64,000 bases of DNA from Martelella sp. NC20 (GTDB lineage Bacteria > Pseudomonadota > Alphaproteobacteria > Rhizobiales > Rhizobiaceae), in the NCBI RefSeq assembly GCF_013459645.1, contig NZ_CP054861.1:4638001-4702000 (forward strand), given 5' to 3'. Positions 16,407 to 24,625 of the stretch are shown piece after piece. Position 1 is the stretch's first letter. Each line of letters opens with the position of its first letter. Made by a program: the position numbers and the translations under genes. The notes under the pieces are model-generated. The model saw only the letters and a program-made list of their open reading frames with translations. It had not been told where the DNA came from and did not search any database.

Positions 16407-16741
16407 ATGGCGAACGATATTCAAGATATTAAACATGCTGACGGAGAACAAAAGGCGGCGGCCCGCATACTTCTGGTCGAGGATGACATGGACCTGCGGC
16501 AGACTCTTGCCGAATATCTCAGGATGTGTGGCATTGCCGTGACGGAAGCGGCTTGCGGCCTCGAATTCTACAAATTGCCGCGCAAGGCGGCCTTCGACGT
16601 CGCCATCATCGATGTCAACCTGCCCGATTGCACTGGCTTCGAGTTGGCCGGGGAACTTGCGCCCGAAGCCGAAAGGATGGGGATCATCATGCTCACGGCC
16701 CGCACCGGCCGCGACAACCGCATCAGGGGCTACGGTGAAGC
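16407..16741 (+). pseudogene. Truncated response regulator (receiver domain only, cut off)
   Basis: The protein begins MANDIQDIKHADGE and matches the intact regulator at 33689 closely: acidic pair in LLVEDD, LEFYKLPRKAAFDVAIID with phospho-acceptor Asp, LPDCTGFELAGELA, and IIMLTARTGRDNRIRGYG. The match breaks just after GYG, before the conserved Lys and the whole DNA-binding domain. The frame runs on with unrelated residues to 16961. The break coincides with the start of a recombinase fragment, so an insertion or deletion event removed the 3' end. It cannot bind DNA by itself. Confidence 0.8.
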
Positions 16742-17020
16742 GGAACCACAGTCGCCATGCTGTTCGAAGCCGGGCGCAACCTCGGTGAAATCGCTGCGGT
16801 CACCGGACATTCGCTACGCCGCGCGCAGGACATTCTCGACAAATCTCTTGCTCGGACAAGCAGGCTCGCCGACAGCGCGATTGCGAAGTTCGAGAACGTA
16901 CTGGAAACGGATTTTGCAAAACAGATTGCAAAACGAGGAGATTCTGAAGAGGCTAAGCTAAGTAGTGGCGCGCCAATAGTTTTCATGTCGATACCGGATC
17001 GCTTTGCTCCCGGTGGGTAG
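16742..17020 (+). pseudogene. Tyrosine recombinase (phage-type integrase) 3' fragment
   Basis: In the frame of the ATG at 16757 the translation reads GTTVAMLFEAGRNLGEIAAV, then TGHSLRRAQDILDKSLART and a helix-rich tail. This is the C-terminal active-site region of tyrosine recombinases (the IAAVTGHSL box containing the HxxR-side motif, and the pattern normally preceded by RGTA). The catalytic Tyr region is degenerate or absent and all upstream domains are missing. It is joined directly to the truncated regulator, marking the far end of the peptide island. The identification comes from family pattern. Confidence 0.7.
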
Positions 17021-17101
17021 CCGCAGGTGGCCGGCAAATCGGGAAGGCTTGCGAACTCGTTGGGTTCGACCTTGCTTCCGGCGGGCGCAGATCGGCCAGC
17101 G

Positions 17102-17932
17102 CTAAAAATCCTCATATCTGAAGATAACGGTTTTCAGGCCCGGCGTGATCTCGGCATAGGCGCAGGCATTGTCGTCCAGTTCCGCTACCCATTGATGGCC
17201 GATATAGGTTTCCATATTGACGGACTGACCGGGGGCGAGGCGGGTGTAGAGCTTTCGATTGCCATCGAAATCGATCCAGTAGAGATCGAACGGGAAATCA
17301 AGCGAGCGGTCGGCGGTGAAATGGATGTTGCGCTTCGCACCGGTCGTTTCCGTGGCGATGCCGCCGAGACACAGTTCGACCGAGGGCACATAGACCGTAT
17401 CATCCGTTCCGGCGGCCGGGCCCGTCGACGGCAGTGCGCCGCGTCGTTCGAGACATTCCGTGATCTTCAGCACCGCGGCGGTCGAACCGGCAAGATCGAA
17501 GCGGAGCGGCCGCTCATCATTGATCGCGACCGTCAGCACGCTCGATTGCATGAGGAAGCCGACTTCGTCCCGGGTAAGATCGGACACCGCGTTTCCGCCC
17601 TCGAAGCCGAACTGCGAGTCGATCGCACGATCGTCGAAGGAAATCAGCGCGCCGTCATAACGCTCCGCATCGCTGCGCCCGGTCGGCACCACGAGCTGCC
17701 AGCGATCCTGATAGTTTTCAACAACCAGCAGCCCGGAAGGCTCCGCCTTGACCGCGCCGCAACCAAGAAAGCCTGCGGTCGAATGATCGATCGCATAGAC
17801 CCGCCAGCCCTTCACCTCGCCATACGGCGTGATCGCGTGTTCGGCGCGATAGTCGAGCCAGCCCGACAACGCCGTGCCAGCCTGCAGGAAAATGGCCGCA
17901 ATAAAGAGAATACGAAAAATTCCGGCCCGCAT
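17102..17932 (-). CDS. Secreted protein with a C-terminal VHL beta-like domain
   Basis: About 276 residues from the ATG at 17932 (GGGGGAA before it, then signal peptide MRAGIFRILFIAAIFLQAG); an ATG at 17953 is also possible. The middle part is a small beta-rich periplasmic domain with two Cys-containing stretches (GFLGCGAVKAEPSG, ITECLERRG). The last ~80 residues show the von Hippel-Lindau beta-domain pattern: asparagine at the strand start (RNIHF), then LYWIDFDGNRKLYTRLAPGQ and ETYIGHQWVAEL, like the N..W..FDG...Y..L.PG...Y.GH.W series of human VHL. Bacterial VHL-beta proteins are known but of unknown function. It stands alone between the recombinase relic and the VOC gene. A role in cell envelope or binding is a guess. 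Confidence 0.7.
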   Translation of the reverse strand: MRAGIFRILFIAAIFLQAGTALSGWLDYRAEHAITPYGEVKGWRVYAIDHSTAGFLGCGAVKAEPSGLLVVENYQDRWQLVVPTGRSDAERYDGALISFDDRAIDSQFGFEGGNAVSDLTRDEVGFLMQSSVLTVAINDERPLRFDLAGSTAAVLKITECLERRGALPSTGPAAGTDDTVYVPSVELCLGGIATETTGAKRNIHFTADRSLDFPFDLYWIDFDGNRKLYTRLAPGQSVNMETYIGHQWVAELDDNACAYAEITPGLKTVIFRYEDF

Positions 17933-18057
17933 GTCGCCATTCCCCCGCGCCATCAAAATTCTTCATTCAACAAGGACAGTATTGCCATCAGGCCTCAGTT
18001 TAGGCAATCTGTAAATAGGGTGATATCAACCTATCCGTGGATGAGAGGAGCGGAAAC

Positions 18058-18531
18058 ATGCACAAGAACACGATATGCATCTGGTATGACAAAGACGCCG
18101 AGGCGGCAGCGCGCTTTTACGCGGAGCTGTTTCCCGACAGCGCGGTTACGCGGGTTTCCCATGCGCCCGGCGACTACCCCTCCGGGCACAAGGGCGACGT
18201 GCTCACCGTCGAATTCACCGTCTGCGGCATCCCCTGTCTCGGTCTCAATGGCGGGCCGGCCTTCAGCCAGAGCGAGGCCTTTTCGTTTCAGATATCGACG
18301 GAAGACCAGGCCGAGACCGACCGCTACTGGGACGCGATCGTTGGCAATGGCGGGCAGGAAAGCGCCTGCGGCTGGTGCAAGGACAGATGGGGCGTATCCT
18401 GGCAGATCACCCCGCGCACGCTGATGGAGGCGCTCGCGGCAGGCGGCGCGGAGGCCGCCCGGGCCTTCGAAGCGATGATGCAGATGCGCAAGATCGACGT
18501 GGCGGCGATCGATGCGGCCCGCAAGGGCTGA
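18058..18531 (+). CDS. VOC superfamily protein (PhnB / 3-demethylubiquinone methyltransferase-like fold)
   Basis: 157 residues from the ATG at 18058, which has AGAGGAG before it; the open frame from 18037 is 7 codons longer. The sequence is one PhnB-type vicinal-oxygen-chelate domain: CIWYDKDAEAAARFYAELFP at the start, GLNGGPAFSQSEAFSFQI in the middle and CGWCKDRWGVSWQITPRTL near the end. Members are often misnamed 3-demethylubiquinone methyltransferases; true enzymatic activity is unknown for most. It converges on the acyl-CoA ligase gene with 14 bp between stops. Confidence 0.85.
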   Translation: MHKNTICIWYDKDAEAAARFYAELFPDSAVTRVSHAPGDYPSGHKGDVLTVEFTVCGIPCLGLNGGPAFSQSEAFSFQISTEDQAETDRYWDAIVGNGGQESACGWCKDRWGVSWQITPRTLMEALAAGGAEAARAFEAMMQMRKIDVAAIDAARKG

Positions 18532-18545
18532 CCGGCCCGGCATTA

Positions 18546-20048
18546 TCACTCGCTGTCGCGCCGCCGCAGTTCGGTCTTCAGCACCTTGCCATAGGCATTC
18601 TTCGGCAGCGCATCGAGAAAACGATAGACCTTCGGGCGCTTGAAGCGGGCGATCGAGGCGAGGCAATGGGCGTCGAGTTCCGCCGCGTTGCAGGTTGCGC
18701 CGCGCGCCCTTACCACGCAGGCCACGACATCCTCGCCCCATTCCGCCGAGGGCCGGCCGATCACCGCAACCTCATCCACCGCCGGATGCGTCAGGAGCGC
18801 CTCCTCCACCTCGCGCGGATAGATGTTGGTGCCGCCGGAGATGATCACGTCCTTCGAGCGGTCATGCATGGTGACGTAGCCGTCGGCCGACATCGCGCCG
18901 CGGTCTCCGGTTCTGAGCCAGCCATCGGCAAGGGCTTCCGCGCTTGCCTCCGGCGCGTTCCAGTAGCCGGGCATGACGAGGCTTCCCTGCACCACGATCT
19001 CGCCGATTTCATCCGGCTCGGCGGGGTTGCCGTCATCGCGCAGGATATTCACCGTCACCGCCGACTGCGCCCGCCCGACCGATGCTATCCTGAGCGGCCA
19101 GTCGGGGTGATCCCGGCCGGCGATCTCGGCACGCGACAGCGCGGTAATGCCCATCGGGCATTCGCCCTGGCCGTAGATCTGCACGAATTTCGGGCCGAAA
19201 TGATCGAGCGCGGCTTCGATGTCGGCGCGGTACATCGGCCCGCCGCCATAGACCACCGTGCGCAGCCCCTCGCCCCGGCTGCCGGATGCCCGGGCGGCGT
19301 GGGTGAGCCGGTGAACCATGGTCGGCGCCAGAAACGCGGTGACGGACCCATGCGCCTTGGCGATCGCGAGAAATTCATCGGCGTCGTAGCCGCCCGAGGG
19401 CGGGCAGATATGGCCCGCGCCGCGCAACACGTGGACGAGGGCATAGAGACCGGCGCCATGGCTCATCGGCGCGGCGTAAAGGGCGGCATCCCTGCCGGTC
19501 ACGTCATCGACATCGGCGAGATAGCTGAGCGACATGTCGGCAAGCATGGCATGGGTTATGATCACGCCCTTGGGCCTGCCGGTGGTGCCGGAGGTGTAGA
19601 ACAGCCATGCCAGTTCGCGCGGCCCGCGCTCTTGTGTGGCCATGGGCGGCATGCGGGTCGCACCGGCAAAGGTTTCGCCCGGGACCTGCAAGGTGGCCGG
19701 CGCCTCGATGCCCGCAGCCAGGCTTTCGGAAACCAGCGCCAGCGCGGCGCCCGAATGGGCGATGATCCAGTTCGCCTCCTTGGGATGGAGCTTGGCGTTG
19801 ACCGGCACTGCGACGGCCCCCGCCTTCCAGATGCCGAACAGCGCGATCAGGTATTCGGGGCTGTTCTTCATGAAGATCACGACCCGGTCGCCCGGCACAA
19901 CGCCCGCCTGTTCGACAAGCCAGCGGGCGAAACCGCCGGCGCGATCGTTGAACGCGGCATAATCGGCCACGGTTTCTGCGCCCATCAGCAATGCGGGGCT
20001 GGCGGGCCAGCGTTTTCCCGCGCGGTCAAGCCAGTGTGCGATATTCAT
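18546..20048 (-). CDS. AMP-dependent acyl-CoA synthetase/ligase
   Basis: A 500-residue class I adenylate-forming enzyme that would activate a carboxylic acid to its CoA thioester. It has the P-loop LFYTSGTTGRPKGV, the A5 region YGQGECPM, A7 (DGWLRTGDRGAMSADGYV), the hinge DRSKDVIISGGTNIYPREVE and the catalytic Lys near the C-terminus in LPKNAYGKVLK. It is the last gene of a TetR-headed minus-strand operon, overlapping the thiolase stop by 4 bp. With thiolase and FAH-family partners it fits a degradation route for an acid whose identity is not evident. Confidence 0.92.
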   Translation of the reverse strand: MNIAHWLDRAGKRWPASPALLMGAETVADYAAFNDRAGGFARWLVEQAGVVPGDRVVIFMKNSPEYLIALFGIWKAGAVAVPVNAKLHPKEANWIIAHSGAALALVSESLAAGIEAPATLQVPGETFAGATRMPPMATQERGPRELAWLFYTSGTTGRPKGVIITHAMLADMSLSYLADVDDVTGRDAALYAAPMSHGAGLYALVHVLRGAGHICPPSGGYDADEFLAIAKAHGSVTAFLAPTMVHRLTHAARASGSRGEGLRTVVYGGGPMYRADIEAALDHFGPKFVQIYGQGECPMGITALSRAEIAGRDHPDWPLRIASVGRAQSAVTVNILRDDGNPAEPDEIGEIVVQGSLVMPGYWNAPEASAEALADGWLRTGDRGAMSADGYVTMHDRSKDVIISGGTNIYPREVEEALLTHPAVDEVAVIGRPSAEWGEDVVACVVRARGATCNAAELDAHCLASIARFKRPKVYRFLDALPKNAYGKVLKTELRRRDSE

Positions 20049-21196
20049 GTCGCCTCCAGCACCGAGGCGTAATTGGCAACGCCGGAACCGCCCATGTTGA
20101 AGACCAGCGCGCGCTCGGCGCCGGCGCGCTGCATGGCTTCCGCCTCGCCCAAAACCTGCCGGGCGGCGATCACGTGCATCGAAACGCCGGTGGCGCCCAC
20201 CGGGTGGCCCTTGGCCTTCAGCCCGCCGGAAAGATTGACCGGGAGAATGCCGTCCGCTGCGACCCAGCCCTCCTCGATCGCCCGGTGGCCCTCACCGGGC
20301 GCTGCAAGCCCCATCGCCTCGTAAGTCATCAGTTCGGCGATGGTGAAGCAGTCGTGCACCTCGGCGACGTCGATATCGCGAATGCCGAGCCCTGCCGCCT
20401 TGAGCGCCTGGCGGATCGCCCGCGCCGCACCGGTAAGTTCCGTCGAGGATCTGCGCGACATCGGCAGATAGTCGTTGACCTGCGACCGCGCCCGGATGGC
20501 AACGGCCCGCGCCGCGCCGCGCGCCGCCTCGTCACGGGTGATCACCAGCGCCGCCGCGCCATCGGAAATCAGCGAACAATCGGTGACCTTCAGCGGATCG
20601 GCGATCATCGGATTGCGATCCGAAACCTGCCGGCAAAACTCGAAATCGAGCGGCTTGTGCATCTGCGCCAGAGGGTTCGCCATCGCATTGGCGTGGTTCT
20701 TGACCGCGATCCGGGCGAGCGCATCGGTCCTGTCGCCATATTCGGCGGCATAGGCTCTTACGAAGCGGGCGAAGATTTCGGGGAAGGAAACGCCCGCCTC
20801 TTCCTTCTGAGCGGAAGCGCCGGCAAGCCCGGCGGTGACCTCCGGCGTGGTCAGATGGGTCATCTTTTCGACGCCGATCACCAGAGCGGTGTCCACCCTG
20901 CCCGCCTCGACCGCGTCGAGCGCGCCCCAGAGTGCCGCCGAGCCGGATGCGCAGGCATTTTCAAGCCGGGTCGCGGGCGTAAAGCGCAGATCGGGATCGA
21001 TATCGAGCGCAAGCGAGGAGGCGAATGCATCGCCGACCATGCCGGAATTGAAATGACCGAGCCAGATACCGCCGATCTCGGCGGCGGGAACGCCGGAATG
21101 TTCCAGCGCCTCCCGCCCGGCCGAAACCAGCAATTCCGAAAGCGTCTCCGGAAGCCTTCCGAAGGGCGTATGCCCCCAACCGATGATGCGCGCCAT
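20045..21196 (-). CDS. Thiolase family protein (acetyl-CoA acetyltransferase-like)
   Basis: 383 residues. The nucleophile Cys82 is in RLENACASGSAA, the catalytic His in GGLKAKGHPVGATG. The C-terminal motif reads FNMGGSGVAN, so the second active-site Cys of classical thiolases is replaced by Met, as in the SCP2/lipid-transfer-like thiolase branch. That change usually means no simple biosynthetic thiolase reaction, and some members of the branch have other C-C cleavage or condensation roles. It lies between FAH-family and ligase genes (2-bp gap and 4-bp overlap), so it is co-translated with them. Confidence 0.9.
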   Translation of the reverse strand: MARIIGWGHTPFGRLPETLSELLVSAGREALEHSGVPAAEIGGIWLGHFNSGMVGDAFASSLALDIDPDLRFTPATRLENACASGSAALWGALDAVEAGRVDTALVIGVEKMTHLTTPEVTAGLAGASAQKEEAGVSFPEIFARFVRAYAAEYGDRTDALARIAVKNHANAMANPLAQMHKPLDFEFCRQVSDRNPMIADPLKVTDCSLISDGAAALVITRDEAARGAARAVAIRARSQVNDYLPMSRRSSTELTGAARAIRQALKAAGLGIRDIDVAEVHDCFTIAELMTYEAMGLAAPGEGHRAIEEGWVAADGILPVNLSGGLKAKGHPVGATGVSMHVIAARQVLGEAEAMQRAGAERALVFNMGGSGVANYASVLEAT

Positions 21197-21197
21197 G

Positions 21198-22166
21198 TCA
21201 GTCTACCTTGACGAGACGGTTGCGAAGAATGCCGATGCCCTCGACCTCAAGCTCGACGGTATCGCCCGGCGACAGGAACCGCATATGCTCCAACCCGCAG
21301 CCGTTCCCGACAGTGCCGGAGCCTAAAAACTCGCCGGGGCGCAGGGTTTCGGATGCCGAGACATGCTCGATCACCTGTTCGAAGCTCCAGAACATCGTGC
21401 CGGTATTGCCCCTTCCCCATTCCTCGCCGTTGACGCGGCAGATCATGGTCTTGTCATAGGGATTGCCGAATTCATCCGCCGTCACCAGGCATGGGCCCAT
21501 CGGGTTGGCGGTGTCGAAATCCTTGCCCTTGGCGGGGCCGAGCTGGCCGCCCATCTCGGCGGTCTGGGCATCGCGCGCGGTGAAATCGTTGAAGATCGTG
21601 TAACCGAAGATATAGGGACGGGCGTCGGCAGCCTTGATGTCCTTGGCGGTTTTGCCGATATAGATCCCGAATTCCAGCTCGAAATCCATGAATTTGGAAT
21701 AATGCGGCCAGATCACATCGGTTTCGTGACCGACGACGGAGAACCGGTTGGCCTTGTAGTAGATCGGCTGTTCGTAGAAGGTCTCGGGAACCGAGAGAAT
21801 GCCCTTGCGGGCCATTTCCGCCTCGGCCTCTTCCGGGTCGTCGAACTGCCGGGCGCGCAGCTTGCGGGCCTGCTGGAACGCCTGTTTCAGATGGGTTTCG
21901 AAGCACAGGCAATCGCGCATCTGGATCGGCGGCTCCACGGGGGCCATCAGCCGCACGGCGCTTCTTTCCAGCATATCGCCGTTCGCGGCCGAGGCTTCCG
22001 CCTGCCGGGCGCGTTCGAGTGCCGCGTCACCGCCCTCGATCAGCGCCTGGATCGAGGCGATGGCCCCGTCGGTGGCGGCGGCAAGGTCGAGGATGCGCTC
22101 GCCGTCGCCGAGAAGAACGCCGGGGCGGCCGATGCCGTCGCCGCGATCATAAGTCACCAGTTTCAT
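21198..22166 (-). CDS. Fumarylacetoacetate hydrolase (FAH) family protein
   Basis: 322 residues from the ATG at 22166, preceded by GGGAGGAAATTCA; the frame to 22181 adds five codons. The C-terminal FAH fold has the metal-binding acidic set (DFELEFGIYIGK and TIFNDFTARDAQ) and the GPCLVTADEFGNPYD stretch. The N-terminal ~90 residues match the longer FAH subgroup (MKLVTYDRGDGIGRPGV). The family hydrolyses C-C bonds of acylpyruvates, hydrates or decarboxylates. In this operon it would act on a beta-dicarbonyl intermediate. The exact substrate is unknown. Confidence 0.9.
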   Translation of the reverse strand: MKLVTYDRGDGIGRPGVLLGDGERILDLAAATDGAIASIQALIEGGDAALERARQAEASAANGDMLERSAVRLMAPVEPPIQMRDCLCFETHLKQAFQQARKLRARQFDDPEEAEAEMARKGILSVPETFYEQPIYYKANRFSVVGHETDVIWPHYSKFMDFELEFGIYIGKTAKDIKAADARPYIFGYTIFNDFTARDAQTAEMGGQLGPAKGKDFDTANPMGPCLVTADEFGNPYDKTMICRVNGEEWGRGNTGTMFWSFEQVIEHVSASETLRPGEFLGSGTVGNGCGLEHMRFLSPGDTVELEVEGIGILRNRLVKVD

Positions 22167-22192
22167 TGAATTTCCTCCCAAGAAAACATGAT

Positions 22193-22861
22193 TTAGTTAT
22201 TCGCTGTCTGGCTCCGGTCGCGATGCTTCAGACCGGCGGTCAGGACCGCGACGATATGGGTGGCCGCCGCTGACGTATCGGCCGAATCCGCCGCCCCTCC
22301 GGAAAGGCGCGCGATGCGGCCATTGTCCATCATCACGATCATCATCGCGCCGAGCATGGTCTGGTAGGCCCAGTTCACCTCGGCCTTCGTCCAATCCGGA
22401 AAACACTCCGCGATGGCGTCCAGCATCATTTCCGCCACCGGATCGAACATTTCGCGGAAAATCCCCCGCCCCTCGGAACTCGGGTCGGAAAGCTCGCGGA
22501 CGAGTATACGGCCGAAGGCGCCGTCATTGGCGTTGTCGCGCAGGCCGAACATCGGCACGATCAGCGCCTTGACCACCAGTTCCACCCGCCTGTCCCAATC
22601 GGCCTCCGAACGGGCAAGCTGGAGCCCGACGATGCGCTGGTCGCGTATCGCAGGCGAGCGGGTCTCGAAGATGGCGCGGTAGAGCCCTTCCTTGGAGCCG
22701 AAATGATAGTTGATCAGAGCCACCGGCACATCCGCGCGGGCCGCGATCTTGCGCACCGTGGTCGCGTCGTAACCGTATTTTCCGAACACGGCCTCGCCGG
22801 CCGAAAGAATCTTCTCTTTCGAGGTCGGACCCTGTTTCTCCGCAGTTTTTGGCTCGTTCAC
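22193..22861 (-). CDS. TetR/AcrR family transcriptional regulator
   Basis: 222 residues from a GTG start at 22861 (CGGGAAAG before it). There is no in-frame ATG near, and the longer frame to 22960 would run through the operator, so the GTG is preferred. The HTH is at about residues 15-60 (SAGEAVFGKYGYDATTVRKI, PVALINYHFGSKEGLY). The C-terminal domain is of the ligand-binding CecR-like type. It heads the operon TetR-FAH-thiolase-ligase and faces the TRAP operon; a 16-bp inverted repeat lies in the 114-bp gap. Likely a repressor released by a pathway CoA or acid. Confidence 0.9.
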   Translation of the reverse strand: MNEPKTAEKQGPTSKEKILSAGEAVFGKYGYDATTVRKIAARADVPVALINYHFGSKEGLYRAIFETRSPAIRDQRIVGLQLARSEADWDRRVELVVKALIVPMFGLRDNANDGAFGRILVRELSDPSSEGRGIFREMFDPVAEMMLDAIAECFPDWTKAEVNWAYQTMLGAMMIVMMDNGRIARLSGGAADSADTSAAATHIVAVLTAGLKHRDRSQTANN

Positions 22862-22901
22862 TATGCTTTCCCGTCTTGAGTTGAACAAACAATAAAAAAG
22901 G

Positions 22902-22917
22902 TTGAACAGTTGTTCAA
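22902..22917. promoter_or_regulatory. Probable TetR operator between the divergent catabolic and TRAP operons
   Basis: TTGAACAGTTGTTCAA is a perfect inverted repeat of 7-bp arms with a 2-bp centre. An extra TTGAACA half-site lies at 22881-22887. Arm length and location, 41 bp from the TetR start and 59 bp from dctP, fit a TetR-family operator that could control both directions. Confidence 0.7.
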
Positions 22918-22975
22918 GTGCTATTATCCTTTTTTGTGGAGGCACCGGCAACGGTGGCAAATCAGGGAGGATTTG

Positions 22976-24049
22976 ATGAACCGAATTATCACGACAATAG
23001 CGCTTTCAGGCGGCGTGGCACTCGCGGCCCTTTCGCCGGCCATGGCGCAGGAGACCCTGCGTCTCACCATCGCATCCGGCCATCCGGAGGTGTTCCTCTG
23101 GGTCAAGCACATGCACGACACCTTCATTCCGACGGTCAATGCCGCGCTCGCCGAAAAGGGCGACCTCCAGATCGAATGGACCGAAGCCTATGGCGGCACG
23201 CTGATGAAACTCGGCTCCGAGGCCGAGGCGCTTGAAACCGGCATTGCCGACGTCGCGATGGCCTCCGGCGTCTTCGATCCCGCCGGCATGGGCATCCTCA
23301 ACATCACCTATGCGATGCCGTTCGGCCCGATCGAACCGGAAATGGTCACGTCGGCGGTCGAGGACGCGCTCTACGGAACCGAGGGCCTGATCGATCAGCT
23401 CACGGAGGAAACCGGCGTCGTCTATATCGGCGGCGGCGTGGCGATCGACGGCTACAACATTGCCGCCAAACGCCCGATCAGAACCCGCGCGGACATGGAC
23501 GGCATGCGCATCGGCGGCGCCGGGCCGAACCTTGGCTGGCTCAACTCCACCGGCGCGGTCGGCGTTCAGGGCAGCTACGTCACATTCTACAACGACATCT
23601 CGACGGGGGTTTACGACGGCAATATCGGCTGGATGACCGCCAATGTGCCAGCGCGCATCTACGAGGTCGCCCCATACTGGAACCGTACCGATTTCGGCGC
23701 GATGTATATCGGCGGGCTGGGCATCGCCGAACGGGTGTGGGACGAATTCTCCGACGACACCAGGGACGCCTTCCGCAAGGGCGCGGAAGCCTATTCCAGA
23801 GCCTTTTTCGAGGAGCAGTCGGCAAAATACGCCGCCAATGAAAAGACCATGATCGAGGGCGGCGGCGAGGAAATCCGGATGGAGCCCGCCGAACGCCAGG
23901 CCTGGATCGACGAGATGGCCAATCCGCTGACCGCATGGCGCGATGCCGCCCTCGCCCGCGGCGAGCCGGTGGACGAAATGCTCGAAATCTACCGCGATAC
24001 GCTTTCAGAAGATGGCTTCACCTTCCCGCGCGATTATCTCGCCCAGTAA
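22976..24049 (+). CDS. TRAP transporter substrate-binding protein (DctP)
   Basis: 357 residues from the ATG at 22976 (GGGAGGATTTG before it). Signal peptide MNRIITTIALSGGVALAALS, cleaved after AMAQ. The mature part is a DctP-type extracytoplasmic receptor: ALETGIADVAMASGVF, GMRIGGAGPNLGWLNSTGA (the region carrying the carboxylate-binding Arg) and VYDGNIGWM. It captures an organic acid in the periplasm for the DctQM permease encoded next. Divergence from the TetR-FAH-thiolase-ligase operon suggests that the transported acid is the one catabolised there. Confidence 0.93.
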   Translation: MNRIITTIALSGGVALAALSPAMAQETLRLTIASGHPEVFLWVKHMHDTFIPTVNAALAEKGDLQIEWTEAYGGTLMKLGSEAEALETGIADVAMASGVFDPAGMGILNITYAMPFGPIEPEMVTSAVEDALYGTEGLIDQLTEETGVVYIGGGVAIDGYNIAAKRPIRTRADMDGMRIGGAGPNLGWLNSTGAVGVQGSYVTFYNDISTGVYDGNIGWMTANVPARIYEVAPYWNRTDFGAMYIGGLGIAERVWDEFSDDTRDAFRKGAEAYSRAFFEEQSAKYAANEKTMIEGGGEEIRMEPAERQAWIDEMANPLTAWRDAALARGEPVDEMLEIYRDTLSEDGFTFPRDYLAQ

Positions 24050-24103
24050 GGCCGGCGCGGCCCGGCTTTGCCGGGCCGTCCTCAGACAATCCGGGAGAAA
24101 ATC

Positions 24104-24625
24104 ATGGCAAATGCGCGCAGCCGGCGGGGCCTGCTGCTTGGCCCCGTTGTCGCCGGGCTGAACGCCCTTGGATCGGTCTGGATCCTCGGCCTGATGTTGC
24201 TGATATGCGCCGATATCATCATGCGCGGCGTCTTCAACGCGCCGATCGCGGGCGTTGCCGAAATGGTCGCCTTTTCCATTGTCGGCATCGTGTTCCTGCA
24301 ACTGGCCCACACGCTGCGCGCCGGCTCGCTGACCCGGTCCGACCTGCTGCTGATCGTCGCCGAGCGCCACAGCCCGAAGCTGAAGCAGTTTCTGCTAGCA
24401 CTCTACAATCTCACCGGCGCCGCCATTCTGGCGATCGCTCTGTGGCACTTCTTTCCATCCTTCCTCAGCGCCTGGGACAGGCCGGAGCGGCACTTCATGG
24501 GCAATCCCGGCTTCTTCCAGATTCCGACATGGCCGCTCTACGGGCTGATGAGCATCGGCATGGCGGCGACCATCCTGCAATTTCTGGCGAATGCGCTCGC
24601 GGCGCTTAAGGGGGAAGACGTATGA
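24104..24625 (+). CDS. TRAP transporter small permease (DctQ)
   Basis: 173 residues from the ATG at 24104 (GGGAGAAAATC before it); the track start at 24068 is 12 codons too early. Four membrane helices (for example WILGLMLLICADIIMRGVF and VAFSIVGIVFLQLAHTLRAG), with the typical LTRSDLL after helix 2. It is the small membrane subunit that holds DctM. Its stop overlaps the dctM start (ATGA). Confidence 0.92.
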   Translation: MANARSRRGLLLGPVVAGLNALGSVWILGLMLLICADIIMRGVFNAPIAGVAEMVAFSIVGIVFLQLAHTLRAGSLTRSDLLLIVAERHSPKLKQFLLALYNLTGAAILAIALWHFFPSFLSAWDRPERHFMGNPGFFQIPTWPLYGLMSIGMAATILQFLANALAALKGEDV

